A stretch of 64,000 bases of DNA, taken from contig BLJB01000437.1 of the NCBI GenBank assembly GCA_013423325.1, positions 357 through 64,356 of the forward strand. Direction: 5' to 3'. Numbering within the stretch: the first letter of the stretch is position 1; every line of letters begins with the position of its first letter. The notes below the pieces were generated by a model. That model had not been told where the DNA came from and made no database searches. It saw only the letters and a list, made by a program, of their open reading frames with translations. A program made the position numbers and the translations under genes. Positions 47,525 to 58,988 of the stretch are shown one piece after another. Source of the DNA: Usnea hakonensis (Eukaryota; Ascomycota; Lecanoromycetes; Lecanorales; Parmeliaceae).

Positions 47525-47582
47525 CCCCCCCGGAGGGCCCCCGGAGGGAGGGGGGTTCTAGGGGGTCTCCCCCTAGGAAAAA
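47525..47582 (+). repeat. Single G/C hairpin unit related to 36,385-36,735
   Basis: CTAGGGGG-TCT-CCCCCTAG with flanking CGGAGGGAGGGGGG resembles the hairpin units of the other array but has a different, still paired, stem. Confidence 0.65.
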
Positions 47583-47683
47583 AAAAAAAGGTAAGTAGTA
47601 CTAACTACCTTAATAAAGCTATTTAAATTCTTTTCGATTATAATATTTACCTCCCCCTAGAGAACTTTCACACCAGAAATAAC

Positions 47684-47713
47684 CACGAAATTTTTTCGTG
47701 GGCCTATACTTGT
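47684..47713 (+). other. Second Helitron-like 3' terminus
   Basis: Matches 2,796-2,825 at all but three positions, two of which are a compensating pair in the hairpin stem. Probably the end of a non-autonomous relative. Confidence 0.5.
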
Positions 47714-47811
47714 CCGTTCTTATAAAAGATATAGAGAGTTAATCTACGGGTAAAAAGAATGCTAACGGTTTTGTTCGTATTTACCCTTAGCGTTGGCTGA
47801 GGTTTAAAAAG

Positions 47812-50800
47812 AACCGTCTTAAGACAGACTAGACTGAGACGGTCTTGGCGCCCACACTCCACCAGGTTTATTTCTTATTTCTTATTTCTTACTCCGTATT
47901 TCTTTCTTTTTCTTTTCTGCCAGTAATTGCGATCATGCACGCTGATGTACGTACTCGGCTAAGCGACTGTCGGATTGTTGTCTTGCTTGTGAATGGACAA
48001 TGACCTGGGGCCACTAAAGCAGGTTGGAAGAGGGGAAGCCCGGTCCGATAAGACCATCTCACAACATGTGGACCACGCTCTCTCATGGAATCCTATAAGG
48101 ATAGATCATTCAACGGTTGTATGTAGTAGCTGCAGTAGGTGGGTCTCTAGTTAAGTAGTTAATTGACTATGGGGTGCGTTGCGCTTAACTTTGCATTTTC
48201 TTTCTCTTACTTGATTATCAGATAGGTAACAGATATCGATGCTCTAGATTGGATTGAGCTTGCATACCTAAGAACTAAGGTGTACCCACGAGTACACATG
48301 GATGGTAAGCTTACTGATATGTACAGTGTACCATTGACTAGTTTTGAAATAATGATATGCGATGCGACCATGCGACCACTCGGACTTTTTCATGTACGAG
48401 TAGAATGCGGGACACGAGTCAGTTGGGTTGAGAACAAGGGAGGGGGAAAAAAAAAGGCTTTTCTTTCACTTGGCACCAATCAAGCCTCGTGGAGAAGATT
48501 TGGCCTGAGATGTAAATCAAGTTTGATTGCCAATTCGTTCATGCATTCAATTCTCTTATTCATTCATTCAACAGACTGTAGTGATTTCATAACTATTTGC
48601 TGGCGGAGGCATTCCGTTATACACGCTACTCGGTAAGGATGAGGGGATTTAATAAGGTACGAGTAAATACCTGGGTACTTTACTTTAGCTGCACCTTATC
48701 CATTTCTATACTTTTTCCTCCACCCTCCATCCTTACGTACTTTAGGTCCTTTAAGATACCTGTGAATAACATGTATGATTGTACTTTTATACTCAGTTAT
48801 ATCAATTATTGTCGGCCCATTATTGCCTGTCAAATGGCAAAATCTGCCTTGTCCCAGATTCTACTCTGTACCATCCTCCGTTCTCAGTCTCAGTCTCGTT
48901 ATCATCCTCGTCCCGGTTGTTATACAGTAATAATCATTGTCCATCGATAGGTCGGTATTTATTTTTATCGTTATTCCCGGGAATGTTGATGATCGTTGTG
49001 TCATGCAGCTGCTTCTGATTCTGCGTGTCTGGTAACCTTCTTGCGCAGTGGATGTAGATCCGCTGAAACGCGCAATGGCATCTGATGATTGGGTGGCTCA
49101 GTATGCAGCCGGTGGAGGCCTAAATTAATGGTTGCATGTGAAAGCACAAGTCGAAAGCGCGTCGATTTGACCTGACTCGTTGGTCTGAGGGTCAAAACTC
49201 GAAAAAAAGGGAAGGGCGGAGAATGAGATGACTCCTCCCGTCTGATCTACACTAGGAACAGGGGTCATGGTTTGTGCACACAAACCGAGGTTCGTAGTAT
49301 CAAATAATATAAATATCAAAATCAGAAACGTTAATGCGGACCGGGTTGCTTAAATTCGAAAAAGCCAAAAGAAAGTTAAGAAAGAATCTCCTGAATCGAT
49401 AATAATGATAACAATAATTGGTATGGCGCATGTTCTCAACGGGAATAAGATGCCCCGTTGAATGGGTTGGATACAGTATGCGTATGTAACAATACTCTAC
49501 TACGTACTCCCTACAAATGCCGAAAGAAGAAGGCTGCTAAAGTCTCTTGGGCCTATCATGACCTCGGTGGCTTTTCCCCAAGAAGATACCCCTGCCCGCA
49601 ACACGCATAAGTGGCATCACAAGTGCACCAGGTTAGCGCTCCCACACCCACCTAACGGGCGAGGTGCATGATTGGCTGGGTAAAGTGAAAAAGTGATTGA
49701 CGTTTTCCCTTGGCTGCCCCATGTCACCCACAAATTGAACAAATTAGCAACGGGGAAGTGGTTCCTAAGCGTTTAGCTTTGTCAATGAGACCCCCAAAAC
49801 CCCGGTCATTGAGCTGGGATTTGGGAAGCTGTCCTAGTGCCCCTTAGTGCATATGCGCCTCTCCCAGCATCCAGGCTGCTCTATCCCAGAAATGCCATGA
49901 TTGATCCTCTTCCTTTCTCCGGCTTCTCTTATTGGCTTCTTATCAGAATAAATCAGATGTCACTTTTGCAACTTCGCCTGGAGTGGTGGGGTGGACCGTG
50001 GTGGTGGACTGGTGGTGGTGGTGCTGGTTGTTAACTTGTTTGGTGGTGTCCGTGTGAGAAGCCTGGGAATTTGCAAAGTGGGAAAGGTGTGCAGCACTGC
50101 AGTAGGCTTTGCAGTTGCAGCTAACTGCTGATCGGCCACAACCCCTCTCACATCCTAACCCACCAGCTCTCCTTCCACCTTCCACCTACCAAAAATATAG
50201 CTTTTTTTTTCAATTCCATACCCATACCCATACCCATACCTATACCTATACGACTGTATTACCTCTTCTTCTTTTTCTTTTCTTTTCTTTTCTTTTAACC
50301 GCGACATCCCCCCTCGTGCTTTTATCACGCAATCTACCCATACCTCGGGCTCTCTGTGCCAATTTTGCTTGGTGAGCTTGTCAAGCAAGATTTAAGCTTT
50401 GGCGGGAAATCTAGGGGAAGGGAATTAGGGAAAGCCAGAGCCTTCTTGCTTGGGAAACACTACTACCTTACCTTACCTTACCTTACCTTACCTACCCACC
50501 CATTAATCATCATCTCATCTCATCCTATCATTATTAAAATTATTTTACCATTCGAGTACGAGTATTCAATTCGACCAATTCCCACTCTCGCACCATTTCA
50601 CCCTCCCCAATTCTTATATTTTCTCGCCCTATCACATCAATATCCTCAGAAAGTGAATAAAATTCAACCGGCAGCATCGATCAATCACGGCCAATCCGCA
50701 TATCATCCTATCCCATTCCATCCCATCGCATCCCATCTCATCCCATCGCATCCCATCTCATCCCATCCCATCCGTCAAGCCAATAATCACGGCATCGATG

Positions 50801-51108
50801 TGAAGGCGTTTCTTCTTCTTCTTCTTCTACGCAGGTGACAGCTAAGGACAAGGTGCTCGTTCACGAGGCTCAATCTCCGTTGTCTCACTTAAAAGAATAT
50901 TCCCGCAACCCTGTCAGCCGGCTGCCATCGACCCAGGAACCGAGTCCTTGGATCCCACTGCGCCCAATATCACCCTCGTCCTCATTCTCGCCTACCGACA
51001 TCTGCCATACAATACTAATTCGCAAGAACGACATCGTTTCGCGACCTGAGCTCAACAACGGTATACCCCAAAGCTAGACTATTTACCTCGGCCTCAACGT
51101 GGGTGGGC
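47812..51108. other. Long gene-free upstream region of veA
   Basis: About 3.3 kb has no convincing gene. The proximal part (50,200-50,830) is rich in pyrimidine tracts and microsatellites: (CCCATA)n at about 50,218-50,250, (CTTTT)n at 50,265-50,297, (CCTTA)n at 50,465-50,492, (CATCC)n at about 50,690-50,772 and (TTC)n at 50,808-50,826. Probably promoter plus a long 5' leader. Confidence 0.6.
50690..50772 (+). repeat. (ATCCC)n / (CATCN) microsatellite
   Basis: About 16 imperfect pentamers CATCC with CGCAT and CTCAT variants, 340 bp upstream of the veA start. Confidence 0.85.
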
Positions 51109-53141
51109 ATGAGCGGCACTATGACCACGGCCATCTTGCCTGTAAAGAATGAGACGGAGGCTTCAATAAATAGGATCACGAAAGATGGCAGGGAGCTTAC
51201 ATATGGTAAACCTCTTTCAATCCCTTGTCTTACCCTCTTGACTGATAACGCGCAGAGATCAAAGTCATTCAACAGCCGGAAAGAGCCAGAGCATGTGGAT
51301 CTGGGGCAAAATGTATGTACCATGAACTCTCTGTCTCCACCCGGCAACCACTGACCTCGCCGAAGCCTCTGCGGATCGTCGCCCTGTGGACCCGCCGCCG
51401 GTTGTAGAGCTCAAGATATTCGAGGGCGAGCGCGATGATAGAACCGACATTACCTTTTCCCACAATGCCAATTTCTTCCTTTTCACGACATTGGAGAATG
51501 CGCGCCCGATTGCCAAGGGTAGATTACCGGTCGCACCGCCAACCCATCCAGTCCTAACCGGTTCGCCTGTGGCTGGTATGGCATATCTTGATCGCCCCAA
51601 TCCAGCAGGATATTTCATCTTCCCAGATTTGTCTGTCCGCCACGAAGGCTTGTATCGACTAAGCTTCAGCCTGTTCGAAGAGCTCAAGGAAGATAAGGAC
51701 GCGGATGTCGAACCACCAGGAGGTAGCCCAAAATCAAAAGACAAGCTCCTGAGTAGTAACCCAATGGCACCGCGTGCGCACGTACACTTTCGCTTGGAGG
51801 TCAAGTCAATTCCTTTCGCGGTATACAGCGCAAAGAAGTTCCCTGGGTTGTCAGAGAGTACGCCGCTCAGCCGTACCGTTGCTGAGCAGGGTTGCCGAGT
51901 CCGCATCCGCCGCGATGTGCGCATGAGACGCCGAGACAAGACCAATGACGCTTATCAAGACTATGAAGACGAACACATGTATACCCAATCCGAGCAATAC
52001 CCAACTCCACATCAAGCGCCAGATCGACCGCGCTCGATAAGTAATGGGAGCTTGGATCCCCAGACACCGTACAGTACAGGTCGTCGGCAATCGATGCAAG
52101 ATTCAGCAGGAGGCGGGTACTTTCCACCAACCCCTTATACTCAATCTAATTATCAGCAACCGCCCCCGCCTCCAGCTCCACCTCAAGTCCCGTCTGCAAC
52201 CTCCTACACATCTCACTTGAACTTCGGAGGGACCACCACTCCTCAATACGCAACTCCAACATTCCCATTGCCGCAACAAGCTCCTGCGCCGCAGTCTTAT
52301 GTTCAGAATAGCCCCAACTATCATTATCCGAGCAGCTACCACACACGCCAGATGTCGGCTCCGCAGAATTACAATTACCAGCCCCCACCAGCACCGCAGC
52401 TCCCGTCCTATGCCCAGTCACCCATCTACTCTGACGTCACAGACTATCGCCCGATAACGGATAACAGGAGATCCTCCGCAGGATTGTCTCTAAGCCATCA
52501 GTCACTGCCTCCAAATGCAATGAGTACCTATGTCAATAACCATCCCGCCTTACAGCAAGCATATTGTGCTCAGCAACAGCAGTCTGGATCTAGGACTGCT
52601 ACACCCATCAACACCATGAATGGGTATGGACCGCCGCCAACATCGTTACCTCCACTCAAAATGGACCAAGCCTACCAACAAGGAGCAGTAGAGCCAAAAT
52701 ACGAGCCACAATCACCACTCAACAATATCCAGAGACAAATCATGCCTTCTCCCATTTCCTCTACATACTCCTCATATGCCACAAACCACCCATCGAATGC
52801 GGACCCCATGTCAGCACGCTCGGGAAAACGAGGGTACGGCAAAGTCTTCAGCGAAACCCATATGGACCAGCCCTTGCACTCTGGCATGCGCCCGAGTAGT
52901 GCCGACCAAGGGCGAGACCGTGAGCAGATTGAGACAGATACTGGCGATTTGGAGGATATTTACAGTGATATCGCCATGATGAGGTCGCAAAATTTGCTGG
53001 TCTACAAACGCGCGGATGGTTCGCATCAAACAAAGAAGTGCCCGAGTCCGATCGATCCTACTGGGTTAGTAGTGTACTCGCCAAATTCGTGTATACGCGT
53101 ACTGACTAATCTTTGGTGATAGACGGCGTCACTATCGCTAA
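51109..53141 (+). CDS. veA: Developmental and secondary-metabolism regulator VeA (velvet)
   Basis: VeA is the light-dependent bridge of the velvet complex (with VelB and LaeA) that controls sexual development and secondary metabolism. Exons are 51,109-51,205, 51,256-51,312, 51,366-53,064 and probably 53,123-53,141 (623 aa). The velvet domain spans about residues 20-240: ILPVKNETEASINRITKDG, IKVIQQPERARACGSGAK, RPVDPPPVVELKIFEGE, the ANFFLFTTLE block, GYFIFPDLSVRHEGLYRLSF, and CRVRIRRDVRMRRRDK, which may also be a nuclear signal. The rest is Pro/Gln/Ser/Tyr-rich and disordered, with a conserved-looking MMRSQNLLVYKRADG near the C terminus. Starts at 51,109 (MSGTMTTAI) or 51,121 are both possible. 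Without the last intron the frame ends at 53,119 instead. Confidence 0.93.
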
Positions 53142-54741
53142 GCTCGGCTTTGGCTCGATTGGACTGAAGCCATTATACGGACTTGGAGCCACGGGACGCA
53201 ATCCAGCGCGTCGGCGCTCAAGGCTTTCCGTCTCACGTTTGCTCCTCTGGAATCTCGCGGAGGCATGCATGAGAGTGCAGAGAGACCATCAAAACCCGCG
53301 TAGAGGCTGGATACGCCTCATCTCCTAGAGATGAACTTCTCTGTCTACACCCTTGTTGATTCACCTGTGGCCATCGTGGGCTGCGATTCACGTTGAAACT
53401 TTCCTAGATGGCATCGTCCTCATTCACTAGCCTGCTTCAGCAGCGATAGAAAAGTACGTTTTGTTTTCAATTGCCGGCTTTACTACCCGGAAAATTGTCC
53501 ATGCCCGTATCAATTTCATCGCTTCCCTTTCAGGAAGATTTTCATGTCGTTAATGATGGGCGGCACGATCGGCATGGCATGTCCTTGCTATATTTGCTTG
53601 ATTTCGAGGGGTTGCAATGGACTTGCTTGTGGATATTACTTGGGTAAGGCGCTGCTTCCAAACGGCAACGGCATGCTTGAGCCATGTCCCCACGGAGGAG
53701 TTGCCATGGGATGCGTATGAGGCCTTTCCTGCTCCATAGGTTCGGTGACGTTAGAAATGAACTTGTTTACTCCGTCAAGGATTTTCGGTTGATAAATGTG
53801 GAAAATGGCTCGATGGCCAGCAAGCGGCCTTAGAGCAGAAGCTTCAAAAGTCTAATACGTAATATATGGTGCAGCGGGTGTGGGCAGTAAACTGGTGTTT
53901 AATCATGACAAGGCCTGCTGCTTGTTGCACAGCAGAGGTAGCACGTATTCTCTTCCGAAACCTGGCCATGTACTCGTACTCTTCTCTAGCTCGATCAATA
54001 AATGGACCCCCGAGGAAGAATGCCGGCAAGGTGCATTGTCAAAGACCGTAGCACAGACGGCAAGCGTTTGCATGTGTTACTGAACTACTACTAGGTACCA
54101 CCAGTACTACTAATCATACCCCACCACCCCACATCCTACGTATCCGTCGCCAGCCGCAATCTACGGCATGGGAAGGATGAGCACCTGCGATTACAAACAC
54201 ATACGACCTCCTTTCCCTCCTTTCTTTCTCTGTCGTTCACATTGGAGAAGCATGGTATAGAGTTTATTAGATGCCGTCTATGGAGTATGTCTAATATTCT
54301 ATAAAGCGCTGGTGGACGAGGTGCCTCCCTATGCGTCTATTGTGACAATGTCTACAAACGAGCTGGAAACAAGGACCATTGGTGATCGACAAAGCGCCCG
54401 TGGAGAAAAGAATAGCATGCTCAGCTGTATTGCTGATGGGCAGCTTTCAGCCGGTTGATTGAAGCTGGATAATGGTAGCATTTGCTACTCAACCCGATTG
54501 TGAGGCGCTACTATAGAGACGACGTGGCAGAGGTGTGCCGCGACTGCGAAGTGACTATTTGCATGATCGCTTGATAGGCAAGTATCAAAGAAAGCTTCGT
54601 GAGAGGTGTGCCAGATGTTGAAAGTGCATGCCAAAGAAGATGAATAGGTACGTACGCACTAGTGTTGACGTACAATTAGCGCTCTTCGATGTCGCTACGT
54701 GGACTCATCACTCGTAAGGGTTGTACGTGGTCATCCCTCCT
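53142..54741. other. Intergenic between veA and copia element
   Basis: No supported gene or RNA. The expected 3' LTR of the neighbouring copia element is not found here. Confidence 0.5.
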
Positions 54742-57700
54742 TCACAATTCGAGTGGAGCGACCTTCGCAGGTGGGATGCCATTGCCATTCCGGTTGCGGT
54801 AGAAGAGCACGCTTTTGCCAAGTCCCTCAGCACCTTCGGACGGCTCGACCCATTGGCAAGTTCGAGCACTCGTCCACAGAGCCTTGAGAAACCCCCAAGG
54901 ACCGCCTTCGACGTTGGAGCGGTAGTGGCAACCCAGTATCGGCTTGATAGCTTCGGAAGCCTCGTCGGCGTGATAAAACGGGATGGTGGAGACAAAATGG
55001 TGAAGGACGTGCGTCTCTACAATTCCGTGCATAAGGGTCCGACCGACCTCAGTGCACTTGAAGGCGTCATGGATTCCTTTCTTGATGGCTTTTATTGCTG
55101 TAGGGTCTTTGGTGGCAATAAGGATATCGTCCACGTAGAGGCCGATGATTGCCAGCCCATCCTTGTCATTGCGAAGAAATATACAGCTGTCAGCATGGGA
55201 TGGAATGAATCCCATTGCTCGAATGGCTGCAGCGAATTGTTGATTCCAAAGCCTAGCTGACTGCTTGAGGCCATACAGGCCTTTCATCAGTTGCAATACC
55301 TTGCCGCGAGAGGCATTCGTTTCGGGGGAGCCTTGTGGTTGCCACATGTATATCTCTTCTTCCAATTGCGTGTTGAGATAGGCGTTATCCACATCCATTT
55401 GTTCAATGGGAATACCGTGTTTGACGCTGAAAGCGAACAGCATTCGTAGAGACTCAAACCTCATAGTGGGAGCAAAGGTCTCATGGAAGTCGATGTTCGC
55501 TGTTTGACTGAATCCTCTTGCCACTAAACGTGCTTTGAACTTGTCCACAGTACCGTTTGGATTATACTTGACTTTGAAGACCCATTTGCAAGTAATCGGC
55601 TTCCTACCCAAAGGGAGATCCACCAGTTCCCATGTGCCTGCGGCAATGAGATCATGGAGCTGTTTGGCAATAGCGAGCTTCCACCAGCGTGCATGTGGCC
55701 CTGTAATAGCCTCGTGATATGTCTGCGGTTCAAGTATTGCAGTGGCCAACTGGGCTCTTTCACCGAATCGTTTGTAGAAGGCATGGGGGTCGTACTCCTT
55801 CTTCGTTCTTTGAGGGCGCGATGACGCGGCTGTTGCGGGAGTAGGCTGTCGTGCTGACCGTCGCGTTGTGGTAGATGTAGGGAGGAGTGGTATGGGAGGG
55901 CCTATGGGCGTACTGTCAGTGTCATGAGGCGATTCCATACCAGGTGGGGTATTGTCAATATTTGGAGCAGAGAGATCCCCAGACTCTCCTGGCCCAGAAG
56001 CCGGTGGTACCATACCACCGGCGAAATTGGGTGTGTTCGCGTTCGAATTTGCTGCAGCAGGTAGGGAACTCCTGGAGAACTCTCCCTCTGCTTGAGAATC
56101 TCCGATATTCTCGTTTTGCATATTTCCTGACGGCGACGGCGTGGATGCCTCAGGCCTCATGCCATCGTCCTGATTATCGTCGTCGCTTGATGTATCATCA
56201 GACACGCTCGGCGACGCGTTCTGGGGGCCGTCGGTGACTTTGGGAGGTAGTGGGTCGACGGTTGCGCGAAGGGTATTGTATGACTGAGGGAAGTCCATGA
56301 GGTTCAGTAACTCGACTCCCTTTCGGTCCTCATAAAACTTCACTGTAGTAGGAAACACCAGTCGATTCTTGCGGGGATCGTACACTCGGTACTGCGTCGA
56401 TGAGAGGTATCCAAGGTAGATTGCCTCGTACCCACGAGGATGTAGCTTGCTCTCTCTTACTTCCTTTGGTATATACACCAAGCACACGCACCCAAAGGTC
56501 CTCTCTTTACTGAGATCAGGCTTTTTCAGGTATTTCTTCTCATACGCCGACGTGCTCCCTCTGGGACCGTGTGGTAACCGGTTCTTCAGGTGATTCCCAT
56601 ACAAGCATGCTTCAGACCAGAAGCTCATGGGCAACCCTGACTGACTGAGCATGGTCCTTATGATGTTGCCCATCGTCCTATTGAACCGTTCCGCAATGCC
56701 GATTTGGTAGTGTGTGTAGGTGGACGTCGTCTGGAGGGTAATGCCATGGAGTTTGAGCTCCTCTTGCGTGGCAAGATACTCCTGTGCATTGTCAGTCTTC
56801 ACCACTACTACCGGTGTAGTACTCGGATCCGTTCTATCTCTTGTACTCCCTTTGTCGACGGTGAGTACTATTTCCAGTAGGAACCTGCCTATGCGTTTCT
56901 TGTCAGGAACCGGTTCCACTGCTGACCAGTCAGTGGCCTCATCTATCACTGCACCAAACAGCTTGCATCCATAGATGATACTGCCAATCGCGTATGGCCC
57001 CCAGAAATCAGCCAGGAACCTTGCACCAGGCCTGGTCTCCTTCGAACAAGGCCCCCTGTTGATCTTTTGTGACATCTTGCTCTGATCGCATACATCGCAT
57101 TGGAAATGAGGAGGCGGCGTGACTACCTTCACGCCATCGGCGAAGAGGTGTAGGTCTTTCAGACGGTGTGCTCCAGGATGACCGAGTCGTTCATGGAGTC
57201 TTCTGAATGTACTCATTTCTTCCTCCTCTTTTGTAGCCCTTGAGGCATCGCCTGAAGGAGCCTCATCGGTGACGAATGCCTTGTCTGAATTCGACTCCGT
57301 CAGCTGGTATAGGCCGTGATATACCTGACCTCTTGCTACCACTTCATTGGTGCTCGTCTTGATGATCTTAACGCCTTGGTCTCTGAACCTCGTCTCGAAA
57401 CCCTTCCTATCAAGGGCCACAATTGACAGTAGATTGCACCCCATGCCGGGCACGTATAGTACATCTTTCATCCTTTGCATCCGCCCTGCAAAAGCGACAC
57501 GGATTGTTCCTCTTCCCACTGTGGGGAGCTCTTCGTCATTGCCGAACTCGACTACACCCTGGTAAGGCTTCAAATCGACGAACCAGTCCTTGTGAGGAGT
57601 CATATGACGCGTTGCACCCGAGTCGATTAGCCACTTCCTGCTGTCAGCAGTCTCTTTCGGCCTCTGTGATTCGACTGGGTATCTCGTCCTTGCCATCAGT

Positions 57701-58935
57701 GCACTGTAATGAGGTATACTCTCGTTGCCACCCTCATTACCAGCTCTCGATCTGGCCAACCAGGCACTATCATTCTGTGAGGAGGACTCGTCACTGCCAT
57801 CACTCACATGACCGGTCTCGACGACGGTCTTTGCGTGCTCATTGCGCTTCCCTTTGCCATCCTTCTTGCCTTTTGGGGCCTCAGAAGTGGCTTGGTTTCC
57901 GGTATCTATGGTAGTGGACTTCGGTGGGTTCTCGCATTGATGCTTCAGATGGCCATACTCGCCACAGTTGTGGCACTGATATGAGCTGTAGTCTTTTTGC
58001 CCACTGCTTCCAGTCCTTCCTGCCATCCCAGGGCGGTTACCACGCCCCTGGCGGGCAGCCAATGCTGCGTCTCTTGCCGCCTTGTCCTGCTCCACGCTTC
58101 GAAGCTCCGTGATGACTTGTTGCGGTGTAGGGAGGTCTCCTCTTCCGAGCACGTATTTCGCTATATCGTACTCGGACCCCCGGCACGCGTTGACGAGTAC
58201 CAACGCCAATACCTCATCTGTGAGTACCAACTCGGGCCTTACATCCATGATCTGATCACGCTTGATTCTGAGGTCTGCGGCCATTGCATCGACCGTCTGA
58301 TCGGCTGACTTTCTGTAGTTGATGAACTTCGTAAACATCGTCAAAAGCCGTCCTTTTCCACTCACACCATGTAGCCTCTTGAGCTCATCCCAGGCCTCTT
58401 TTGCCGAATCGATATGCTTCAAGTTACTCTTCTGCTCGTCCTCCACGCTGTTGACGATCACCATTACCATCCAGGTGTTGATTTCTATCCACCTTCTGGC
58501 CGCTCTCATCGTTTCGGGTATAGGAATGAGTCCTTCCAGCCAAGGTAGCATTCCTCGTGACTTGAACAAGCGCTCATACGCCTGAGACCAGATATGGTAG
58601 TTGGTAGTTCTCAAGATGGGCATCTTCGTGGGTGGTTTGGCAAACAATGAAGGGGGTAAATCCTTCGTGAGATCTATACTCGGCCCACTCGCGATGCCAC
58701 CGATGTACGGTTCGTCTCCTTCCTCCCGGATCGCCTTCATCGGTCCATAGGATACTGATCGTGTCTCTCTTTTCACAGGTGGGTCTCGATTTGGTGACGC
58801 TGTCGACCCCGTCTCAGCGGATGCACTGTTATTGCCGGCCTGTTGCTCTTCGTTCCCTCCCTCAATTGACTCCTGCACGTTCCCAGTGTTGATACGACGG
58901 TCAGCAACACTGTCAGGAATGAGAGTCTCGTCCAT
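54742..58935 (-). CDS. Ty1/copia Gag-Pol polyprotein, uninterrupted, lacking RNase H
   Basis: This retrotransposon polyprotein of 1,397 codons runs from ATG 58,935 (MDETLIPDS) without a stop. In order: a gag region with the UBN2-like TTNYHIWSQAYERLF and KEAWDELKRLHG blocks; a zinc knuckle CHNCGEYGHLKHQC near residue 320; protease WLIDSGATRHM near 435; a pre-integrase RLHERLGHPG block with CDVC; integrase VIDEATDWSAVE, KTDNAQEY and GIAERFNRTM; and reverse transcriptase KARLVARGFSQ, MDVDNAYLNTQL, GLYGLKQSARLW and GLYVDDILIATK. After FKCTEVG the sequence no longer resembles copia, and the RNase H domain (normally about 150 more residues) is missing. Composition is balanced with no RIP signature. 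The element is structurally incomplete and unlikely to be autonomous. Confidence 0.9.
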   Translation of the reverse strand: MDETLIPDSVADRRINTGNVQESIEGGNEEQQAGNNSASAETGSTASPNRDPPVKRETRSVSYGPMKAIREEGDEPYIGGIASGPSIDLTKDLPPSLFAKPPTKMPILRTTNYHIWSQAYERLFKSRGMLPWLEGLIPIPETMRAARRWIEINTWMVMVIVNSVEDEQKSNLKHIDSAKEAWDELKRLHGVSGKGRLLTMFTKFINYRKSADQTVDAMAADLRIKRDQIMDVRPELVLTDEVLALVLVNACRGSEYDIAKYVLGRGDLPTPQQVITELRSVEQDKAARDAALAARQGRGNRPGMAGRTGSSGQKDYSSYQCHNCGEYGHLKHQCENPPKSTTIDTGNQATSEAPKGKKDGKGKRNEHAKTVVETGHVSDGSDESSSQNDSAWLARSRAGNEGGNESIPHYSALMARTRYPVESQRPKETADSRKWLIDSGATRHMTPHKDWFVDLKPYQGVVEFGNDEELPTVGRGTIRVAFAGRMQRMKDVLYVPGMGCNLLSIVALDRKGFETRFRDQGVKIIKTSTNEVVARGQVYHGLYQLTESNSDKAFVTDEAPSGDASRATKEEEEMSTFRRLHERLGHPGAHRLKDLHLFADGVKVVTPPPHFQCDVCDQSKMSQKINRGPCSKETRPGARFLADFWGPYAIGSIIYGCKLFGAVIDEATDWSAVEPVPDKKRIGRFLLEIVLTVDKGSTRDRTDPSTTPVVVVKTDNAQEYLATQEELKLHGITLQTTSTYTHYQIGIAERFNRTMGNIIRTMLSQSGLPMSFWSEACLYGNHLKNRLPHGPRGSTSAYEKKYLKKPDLSKERTFGCVCLVYIPKEVRESKLHPRGYEAIYLGYLSSTQYRVYDPRKNRLVFPTTVKFYEDRKGVELLNLMDFPQSYNTLRATVDPLPPKVTDGPQNASPSVSDDTSSDDDNQDDGMRPEASTPSPSGNMQNENIGDSQAEGEFSRSSLPAAANSNANTPNFAGGMVPPASGPGESGDLSAPNIDNTPPGMESPHDTDSTPIGPPIPLLPTSTTTRRSARQPTPATAASSRPQRTKKEYDPHAFYKRFGERAQLATAILEPQTYHEAITGPHARWWKLAIAKQLHDLIAAGTWELVDLPLGRKPITCKWVFKVKYNPNGTVDKFKARLVARGFSQTANIDFHETFAPTMRFESLRMLFAFSVKHGIPIEQMDVDNAYLNTQLEEEIYMWQPQGSPETNASRGKVLQLMKGLYGLKQSARLWNQQFAAAIRAMGFIPSHADSCIFLRNDKDGLAIIGLYVDDILIATKDPTAIKAIKKGIHDAFKCTEVGRTLMHGIVETHVLHHFVSTIPFYHADEASEAIKPILGCHYRSNVEGGPWGFLKALWTSARTCQWVEPSEGAEGLGKSVLFYRNRNGNGIPPAKVAPLEL

Positions 58936-58976
58936 AATGGCACGCGGAAGCAATGATACCCAGTCAATGGCTGACC

Positions 58977-58988
58977 GGGCTCATAACC
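58977..58988 (-). other. Primer-binding site for half initiator-tRNA(Met)
   Basis: Minus-strand GGTTATGAGCCC is complementary to the anticodon-loop region (CTCATAACC) of initiator tRNA-Met. Drosophila copia and yeast Ty5 prime from this internal site, and it directly follows ...ATACAACA, the expected CA end of the 5' LTR. Confidence 0.65.

Larger units (their letters stand above)
47040..47809. mobile_element. Inverted-repeat-bounded element, about 770 bp, non-coding
   Basis: TTTTAAACCTCAGCCAA (47,040-47,056) and its exact reverse complement (47,793-47,809) bound a non-coding, AT-rich segment. Inside are one unit of the G/C hairpin repeat also seen at 36,385-36,735, and a Helitron-like hairpin terminus (47,684-47,713). 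A nested imperfect inverted repeat (AGCGCCAAGACTC / GACTCTTGGCGCT) lies at about 47,255-47,318. No clear target duplication is seen. It may be a composite. Confidence 0.5.

Noticed and set aside
48280..49018. Plus-strand ORFs in the region upstream of veA
   Set aside because: Short, low-complexity or Ser/Tyr-rich, without family features or splice-consistent neighbours.
54721..55260. Plus-strand ORF of 179 codons
   Set aside because: It lies antisense to the copia RT region and has no recognisable domain.
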